Positions 57,917 through 64,000 of a DNA stretch of 64,000 bases are shown here, one piece after another. The first letter of the stretch is position 1; each line of letters opens with the position of its first letter. Where the stretch lies: positions 29,794 to 93,793 of the forward strand of contig JAJZNW010000001.1 in the NCBI GenBank assembly GCA_021811615.1, written 5' to 3'. Source of the stretch: Bacteroidota bacterium. GTDB taxonomy: Bacteria; Bacteroidota; Ignavibacteria; Kryptoniales; JAKASW01. The position numbers and the translations under genes are program-made. Under the pieces are notes generated by a model. The model saw only the letters and a list, made by a program, of their open reading frames with translations, did not search any database and had not been told where the DNA came from.

Positions 57917-59902
57917 ATGACCCGACAAGCTTTACTATCCTGGAGAGATCTCGTTTCATTCGCCGCGCTGTCATTCGTATTGACTGCATCGCCTGCCTTC
58001 GCGGCTTCATCGGCGCCCGCGCCTCCGGCGGGAATGGTCAATCTTGTGCAGGGAATGGCTTATACCGTCACGCCGCTCGTGTCGACTCAATACTCCTTCG
58101 CGAAAGCTGAAGCGAAGTATTATACTCCCGGCGCACTCACGGACGGGATCATCGGTTCCCCGACGAGCTTCGGCGACGGCGTTTGGCAGGGCTTCTATCA
58201 CGGCGGTAACTGCTCCGTGGTGATTGACATGGGGCGCGTGAACACCGTCCACCGGATGCAGGAACGATTTATCCACGATCCTGCTGCGGGAGTTTACTTC
58301 CCGAGAGAAGTGACTTATGCTCTGTCGATCAACGACACCGATTGGTCGGTGGTCGGCACCGTCTATTCGCAAATCCCGTTGACGTCGCCCACGGTTGAAA
58401 CTCAGACTTATCTCCTGTCCGGTTTGAATTACCAGGCGAGATACGTGAAGATGACATTTACCGTTGATGTATGGGTGTTCGCCGATGAATTCCAGGTGTT
58501 TGGAAACACTGGAATAGTAGACGGCGCGACGGTCCCGCCCGTGACTCCGCCAACGACATATCCCGATGCTTATCTTCCGCCGGGCTCTCCGAAAGTTGGC
58601 GGAATAAAAAACATGGTCCTCATGTACAACGGTTATTATCCGTCGAATCCTGCAGTCGGCCAGAATACCGTGGCAGAACTCACTCCATATGTCGGGTATG
58701 AATCGACGTCAGGGAACATAAGTGACTTCATGTTCGACAGCTTCCTATTCCTCCCGTTTGTCGCGGCCGGTGCCCCTTCGGGCGGAATGTACTATTGCAG
58801 TACTGTTCATCCGACCGTTCTTTCCGACTGGGAGTATTATCTGGACAACACATTTCAGAGCACTTACAACCTCGGGGCCCTGAATACTGCGACGGGCAAT
58901 GTCAAAAAGATTCTGGACCAGCCTTCATATAAGGCAAAGGTCGAGATCGCCATCCCTTATCCTACTCCGACGGCTACGAATTTCGGAAACGTGAACGGTG
59001 TACCTGAGGACCTTTCCATGCTTTCGGACAGAGAGCAGGTGATAAAATGGTACATCAATACCGCTATCAGTAAATGGGATTCTGCCGGTTACTCCAATCT
59101 TGACCTCGCAGGCTTCTATTGGTACGAAGAGGGGGCCGACTTCGATGTGGACGACAGCGAAGCTGCCATGCTTCAGTATACCGGAGACTATGTGCGGAGT
59201 CTCGGCAAGGTCTTTACATGGATCCCATCCTACCAGTCTTCGGGATTTGAGGACTGGGACTCGCTTGGATTCGACGGCGCCATCATGCAGCCGAACTATG
59301 TCTTCGACAATTTCCCCGAGCAGGAGCTCGGCGAGGCCGCGGATGCATGCAAGAAACTTGGGATGGGTGTCGAGATCGAAGTTCATTGGGACGCGACCAC
59401 GGACTCTACCTATAGAAACAAATACTACGCCTACCTGAATTACGGCGTGACGAAAGGTTACATGACCGATGCCGTCCATGCCTTTTACCAGAACGGTGGT
59501 CCCGGTACTTTCTACGATTGTTGCACAAGCACCGATCCCCAGCTGCGGGCAATATACGATCAAACGTACAAGTTCATAAAAGGGATATACACTCCGCCGA
59601 CCGCTACCGGGATAGGAGAGGCGCCGGTTAGAGATCCGGGAAGATTCGATCTCGGTGACAACTATCCCAATCCTTTCAACCCGTCGACGACCATCGATGT
59701 GGCCCTGTCAAAGAACGGGGCGATGAGCCTCAAGATTTACGATGTCCTCGGACAACTGGTGAAAGTTGTCGACGAAGGATACCGGGATCGCGGCGAGTAC
59801 ACATACGATGTGAACATGAATGATTTTGCCAGCGGCATATATTTCTATACCCTGCGGCAGGGAGCGGATTCTATGACAAGAAAAATGATCCTAATCCGAT
59901 GA
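57917..59902 (+). CDS. Secreted DUF4855-like protein with discoidin-like module and T9SS sorting domain (DUF4855-3)
   Basis: VIDMGRVNTVHRMQERFIHDPAAGVYFPREVTYALS, YQARYVKMTFTVDVWVFADEFQVFG, GGIKNMVLMYNGYYPSNPAVGQNT; C-terminal DNYPNPFNPSTTIDVAL. Confidence 0.87.
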   Translation: MTRQALLSWRDLVSFAALSFVLTASPAFAASSAPAPPAGMVNLVQGMAYTVTPLVSTQYSFAKAEAKYYTPGALTDGIIGSPTSFGDGVWQGFYHGGNCSVVIDMGRVNTVHRMQERFIHDPAAGVYFPREVTYALSINDTDWSVVGTVYSQIPLTSPTVETQTYLLSGLNYQARYVKMTFTVDVWVFADEFQVFGNTGIVDGATVPPVTPPTTYPDAYLPPGSPKVGGIKNMVLMYNGYYPSNPAVGQNTVAELTPYVGYESTSGNISDFMFDSFLFLPFVAAGAPSGGMYYCSTVHPTVLSDWEYYLDNTFQSTYNLGALNTATGNVKKILDQPSYKAKVEIAIPYPTPTATNFGNVNGVPEDLSMLSDREQVIKWYINTAISKWDSAGYSNLDLAGFYWYEEGADFDVDDSEAAMLQYTGDYVRSLGKVFTWIPSYQSSGFEDWDSLGFDGAIMQPNYVFDNFPEQELGEAADACKKLGMGVEIEVHWDATTDSTYRNKYYAYLNYGVTKGYMTDAVHAFYQNGGPGTFYDCCTSTDPQLRAIYDQTYKFIKGIYTPPTATGIGEAPVRDPGRFDLGDNYPNPFNPSTTIDVALSKNGAMSLKIYDVLGQLVKVVDEGYRDRGEYTYDVNMNDFASGIYFYTLRQGADSMTRKMILIR

Positions 59903-60025
59903 AGTTGCCGTGGAAGGCGGAATTCGCATGTCACCTCCCGGCATGTGGCTCTTCCCCCCGGAGCCCGGCTTTGCCTGACGTCGGGAGGATGCTCAAAATT
60001 AAGTCCTGGAGAAACAGATAACATT

Positions 60026-62074
60026 ATGAGATACGCAAAGATACTTGCAACCGTCGCCATGTTCGTATCCTTCATGAGCATCGCGGGCTATGCGGAAGGA
60101 AATATGTCGAAGCTGAACCTCATGCCCTGGCCGGCGAAAATCGAAATGACTGGCGGCAGGTACAGGTTGAATCAGAATTTCGAGGTCCAGGTGACAGGGA
60201 AGCCGACCGGACGCCTTTATCGCGCGGCGAGCAGAATGCTCAGAAGGCTTTCCCAGAGAACCGGACTCTTCTTTTCACAGGACTACCTGTCCCCGGACTC
60301 TTCCGTTGAAAATCCCGGGATGATCATAAGTGCCGATCGACGCGGAAGGCTCAGACTGTACATGGACGAGTCCTATCGACTCGACGTCACTCCTTCACGG
60401 ATTCTGCTGAAAGCGAACACCGACATCGGGGCGCTCAGAGGAATGCAGACCTTCCTCCAGCTTCTCGAGGCCGACAGCTCGGGATATTATTTCCCATGCG
60501 TAAGGATCGAGGATCATCCGAGATTCCCCTGGCGAGGGTTGATGATTGATGCGGCCAGGCATTTCATGCCCGTCAACGTGATCGAGAGAAACATACGCGG
60601 AATGGCGGCGGTGAAACTCAACGTGCTTCACTGGCACCTGAGCGACGACCAGGGCTTCAGGGCCGAGTCGAAGACGTTTCCGAAACTGACCGGAATGGGA
60701 TCCGACGGCCTGTTTTACACTCAACAACAAATCAAGGCGGTCATAAAATACGCCGCCGACAGAGGTATCCGCGTAGTTCCTGAGTTCGATGTCCCCGCAC
60801 ATTCCACTTCGTGGTTCGTTGGATATCCGCAATACGCGAGCGCGCCGGGTCCCTATACCATCGAAAGGAAATGGGGGATCTTCAACTCGGTATTCAATCC
60901 GACGCTCAACAATACCTATGTGTTCCTCGGCAAGTTTTTCAAAGAAATGTCGGGACTCTTTCCGGACAAGTATATGGATGTAGGCGGCGACGAGAACAAC
61001 GGGAAGGATTGGAACGCGAATCCGGAGATACAGGCTTTCATGAAGTCACACAAGATTCCGAACGACGTCGCGCTTCAGACCTATTTCGAGAATCGCCTCG
61101 TCCCGCTCATAATGAAAGACCACAAGGATGTAATGGGCTGGGAAGAGATATTGAACCCGCGTTTGCCGAAGTCGGCAATCGTGCAGTCATGGCGCGGCAA
61201 CGAGAGCCTGGAGAATGCGGTCAAACAGGGGTACCGCGTAATACTCTCGAAAGGATGGTACCTGGATCATTATTTCACGGCTGAACAGTATTATCTAGTC
61301 GACCCTGTGCCCGGCAGCGGGCTCACCCCTCAACAGAAGAAACTGATAATAGGCGGCGAGGCCTGCATGTGGTCGGAGTATGTCACTCCAGAAAATATCG
61401 ACTCCAGGATCTGGCCGAGAGCGGCTGCCATCGCTGAAAGACTCTGGTCGCCGCGGGATGTGAGAAATGTGAGAGACATGTACCGGCGGCTCGACGCGGT
61501 GTCGCTCGAGCTCGACAGGCTCGGTCTTACACAGATAAAGAACCAGGGAACCATGCTGAGGAACCTGGCCGGCGGATACGACGTCGCTCCTTTGAGAACG
61601 CTCGTGAATGTCGTCGCGCCGTTCAACATATATGAACGCGTAAAAGCAAAACCTTATTCGTCTTTCGCGCCGCTTACGAGGGTTGTCGACACGGCGGTGC
61701 CTGACCCGATGGTCGCGAGAGATTTTTCATCCATGGTAGAGAAGATACTTGCAGAGAAGGAAACGGCTGGAGACACAATTGACATAATCGGGCGTGAACT
61801 CGCCAAGTGGAAAGAAAACGACGCGCGGCTCGAAAAGATCATAGAAAGATCGCCAATCTTAAAGGAAATTCAGCCCATCTCCAGGAATCTCTCGGCCGTT
61901 GCTTCCATCGGCCTCGATGCACTGGACTACATCAGGCATAATACCAAAGCGAATCCGGACTGGGTGAAGGCAAATCTCGCGGCGATCGGCACGGACTCCG
62001 CACCGTGCGCAGAAGTTAAGCTCATGGTCGTCACTCCCATCGAGAGCCTCGTCAGGTATGCCGGCCAAAAGTGA
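60026..62074 (+). CDS. GH20-family beta-N-acetylhexosaminidase
   Basis: HPRFPWRGLMIDAARHFMPVNVIERNIRGMAAVKLNVLHWHLSDDQGFRAESKTFPKLT, RGIRVVPEFDVPAHSTSW, YMDVGGDENNGKDW catalytic Asp-Glu, GGEACMWSEYV. Confidence 0.97.
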   Translation: MRYAKILATVAMFVSFMSIAGYAEGNMSKLNLMPWPAKIEMTGGRYRLNQNFEVQVTGKPTGRLYRAASRMLRRLSQRTGLFFSQDYLSPDSSVENPGMIISADRRGRLRLYMDESYRLDVTPSRILLKANTDIGALRGMQTFLQLLEADSSGYYFPCVRIEDHPRFPWRGLMIDAARHFMPVNVIERNIRGMAAVKLNVLHWHLSDDQGFRAESKTFPKLTGMGSDGLFYTQQQIKAVIKYAADRGIRVVPEFDVPAHSTSWFVGYPQYASAPGPYTIERKWGIFNSVFNPTLNNTYVFLGKFFKEMSGLFPDKYMDVGGDENNGKDWNANPEIQAFMKSHKIPNDVALQTYFENRLVPLIMKDHKDVMGWEEILNPRLPKSAIVQSWRGNESLENAVKQGYRVILSKGWYLDHYFTAEQYYLVDPVPGSGLTPQQKKLIIGGEACMWSEYVTPENIDSRIWPRAAAIAERLWSPRDVRNVRDMYRRLDAVSLELDRLGLTQIKNQGTMLRNLAGGYDVAPLRTLVNVVAPFNIYERVKAKPYSSFAPLTRVVDTAVPDPMVARDFSSMVEKILAEKETAGDTIDIIGRELAKWKENDARLEKIIERSPILKEIQPISRNLSAVASIGLDALDYIRHNTKANPDWVKANLAAIGTDSAPCAEVKLMVVTPIESLVRYAGQK

Positions 62075-62119
62075 TCGGTGGCTTGGATGCCTGTGATTTG
62101 AGTCTCTCCGGGACCGGCA

Positions 62120-62151
62120 TTTGTCGAAGGCCGTGTGCGGTAATATGTTTG
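62120..62151 (+). promoter_or_regulatory. Bacteroidota-type promoter candidate (TTTG-N20-TATGTTTG)
   Basis: TTTG at 62120-62123 and TATGTTTG (TAnnTTTG) at 62144-62151, 45 bp upstream of the FucP-like start codon. Confidence 0.45.
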
Positions 62152-62196
62152 GTTTGGTATTTTTAGTAATAATGAACTTAAAACAAAGGAGTTGTT

Positions 62197-63540
62197 GTGG
62201 AATCAGAAAAAACGGAATCGGCGGCGAAAGGATATTTCGTCTCGATAAGCATAATCGGTCTTCTGTTTTTCATATTCGGCTTTGTGACGTGGCTTAACGG
62301 CTCATTGATCCCGTTTCTTAAGATAGCCTGCGAGCTGAACTCGGCGGAGGCCTACCTGGTGTCTTTGGCTTTTTATATTTCCTACACGGTCATGGCACTC
62401 CCGATGTCTGCAGTGCTCGTGAAGACAGGCTACAAGAACGGCATGGTGCTCGGACTGCTGGGGATGGCTGTAGGTGCCCTCATATTCATTCCCGCTGCGC
62501 ACACACGGATCTATCCGATCTTCCTCTTCGGACTTTTCGTTATGGGAGCGGGACTGACGATACTACAAACTGCATCGAACCCGTATGTGGTGGTGATCGG
62601 ACCCCGAAAGACGGCGGCTGTGAGGATCGGCTTCATGGGGGTTGCAAACAAGGCCGCCGGCATTTTAAGTCCGCTGGTGTTCACAGCATTGATGCTGGGT
62701 GGAATCGCCAAGTACAGCGATGCGAACCTTAAGCTCATGACTGCAGCTCAGAAGACCGTTGCGTTCAACGAGCTTGCCAACAGGCTGGTCGTCCCCTATC
62801 TCGTCATGGCGATCATACTGGTATTTCTCGCCGGGATGATAAAGTTCTCTCCCCTGCCTGAAATTAACGACGAGGAAGACGAGGACGGATCGGCCGGAGA
62901 CACCGGGAAGACAAGCATATTCCAATTTCCCCAGCTTATTCTCGGTGCCATCGCGCTGTTTTTCTATGTCGGCGTTGAGGTTATGGCAGGTGATACAATA
63001 GGCATGTATGGAAGATCGATCGGCATACCATTCTTCGGAAAACTTACTTCTTACACGATGTCGTTCATGGTCCTCGGCTATCTCGTCGGCATCGTGGCTA
63101 TACCGAGATTCATAAAGCAGGAGACTGCACTCATCATTTCGGCGGTGATGGGCTTTGTCTTCGCAGTTTGCGTAATGACGATGTCCACCGTAAACACCGG
63201 CATATCTGCGGCGCTGCTTGGGTGGTTGGGTGTGGCTCCCATACCAAACTCTGTGATGTTCGTGGCGCTCCTCGGTTTCGCAAACGCCATGGTTTGGCCG
63301 ACCATCTGGCCGTTGGCTCTGCAGGGTCTTGGAAAATTCACGAAGATAGGATCGGCGATACTCATTATGGCGATTGCAGGCGGAGCTACCATCCCGCCGC
63401 TGTACGGCGTGTTGTCAGATACGCATTCGCCGCAGCTGTCGTACTGGATACTTCTTCCGTGCTACTTCATCATAACCCTGTATGCACTGAAGGGACATAA
63501 GATAAGGTCGTGGAAGTCGGAACCGGCAGCCGCCAAATAG
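62197..63540 (+). CDS. FucP/GluP-like sugar MFS transporter
   Basis: FFIFGFVTWLNGSLIPFLKIACELNSAEAYLVSLAFYISYTVMALPMSAVLVKTGYKNGMVLGL, ILQTASNPYVVVIGP; GTG start after AAAGGA. Confidence 0.93.
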   Translation: MESEKTESAAKGYFVSISIIGLLFFIFGFVTWLNGSLIPFLKIACELNSAEAYLVSLAFYISYTVMALPMSAVLVKTGYKNGMVLGLLGMAVGALIFIPAAHTRIYPIFLFGLFVMGAGLTILQTASNPYVVVIGPRKTAAVRIGFMGVANKAAGILSPLVFTALMLGGIAKYSDANLKLMTAAQKTVAFNELANRLVVPYLVMAIILVFLAGMIKFSPLPEINDEEDEDGSAGDTGKTSIFQFPQLILGAIALFFYVGVEVMAGDTIGMYGRSIGIPFFGKLTSYTMSFMVLGYLVGIVAIPRFIKQETALIISAVMGFVFAVCVMTMSTVNTGISAALLGWLGVAPIPNSVMFVALLGFANAMVWPTIWPLALQGLGKFTKIGSAILIMAIAGGATIPPLYGVLSDTHSPQLSYWILLPCYFIITLYALKGHKIRSWKSEPAAAK

Positions 63541-63709
63541 CAATCGGCTGAAGGCGTGGCTGGTTAAGATTCAGCGCGGAATTTGATCATGATCACGGAA
63601 GTCCGCGCACACCCTTTCAATCGATGAGCATCCGTGACTAAACCGTGAACTGTTTTCTATTGCTTCAGGAAAAGAATAAACATCATGTGGAGGATTAGTA
63701 AGAAAATAA

Positions 63710-64000
63710 ATGGGTAATTCAAAGTCTAGAGTAGAAGAGAAAGCCCTGTCGAGGTCGGGCCAGGAGCTGAAATATTCGCCGACCGAGAAGGCGGCAGTAA
63801 TAACGGTGGAGAACTTCCCGATGCTCGGGAAGCTTACGGCACTTAGGTTCATCGAGTGGGTACAGAATAATGCAGGCGGAGTGGTGTCGCTTCCGACGGG
63901 TAAGACGCCGGAACATTTCATAAAGTGGGTGACTCATTACCTGAAGAACTGGAACGAGAAGGAAGTAGTGCGCGACCTGGAAGAGGGCGGAGTCGACCCG
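63710..64000 (+). CDS. NagB-like glucosamine-6-phosphate isomerase/deaminase, N-terminal fragment (runs off window)
   Basis: MGNSKSRVEEKALSRSGQELKYSPTEKAAVITVENFPMLGKLTALRFIEWVQNNAGGVVSLPTGKTPEHFIKWV, NagB/6PGL-like LPTGKTP motif; open to the window end. Confidence 0.75.
   Translation, partial: MGNSKSRVEEKALSRSGQELKYSPTEKAAVITVENFPMLGKLTALRFIEWVQNNAGGVVSLPTGKTPEHFIKWVTHYLKNWNEKEVVRDLEEGGVDP

Noticed and set aside
1-64000. Searched by eye for tRNA, rRNA, transposase, integrase, CRISPR-Cas and phage genes
   Set aside because: No recognisable example; a small ncRNA or tRNA could still be missed without covariance-model search.

Overview
The window is about 64 kb of chromosome from a Bacteroidota/Ignavibacteria-like (FCB group) bacterium. 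The lineage is inferred from repeated 'NYPNPFNP...' type IX secretion (T9SS) C-terminal sorting domains. It has three parts. (1) 1-5.0 kb: a copper/heavy-metal block with the end of a CusA/CzcA RND pump, a large multicopper oxidase whose C-terminus looks like a CopB-type beta-barrel, a c-type cytochrome and a small Cys/His protein. (2) 5.2-21.1 kb: mixed housekeeping and regulatory genes, including a hybrid histidine kinase with about 8 PAS domains, a PadR regulator divergent from an OprB-like porin, an atypical Nramp transporter, two methyltransferases, an ECF sigma factor, a secreted C1 peptidase, a DUF4434 protein and a YgjP-like metallopeptidase. (3) 21.7-64 kb: one co-oriented run of about 20 plus-strand genes that reads as a large glycan-utilisation island. 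It contains a DeoR regulator, GH43/32/130-like protein, SIS protein, ROK kinase, TonB receptor without SusD, six T9SS-exported proteins, GH92, two GH3, DUF6259, GH36-like, GH20, two sugar MFS transporters and a NagB-like enzyme. The most unusual element is a set of secreted proteins interleaved in this island: three RCC1 beta-propeller proteins (one with an embedded alpha/beta hydrolase whose free-standing paralog lies 16 kb downstream) and three DUF4855/discoidin-like proteins. I propose this as a candidate undescribed SusD-independent surface glycan-capture system. All family assignments come from reading motifs by eye; no database search was run.
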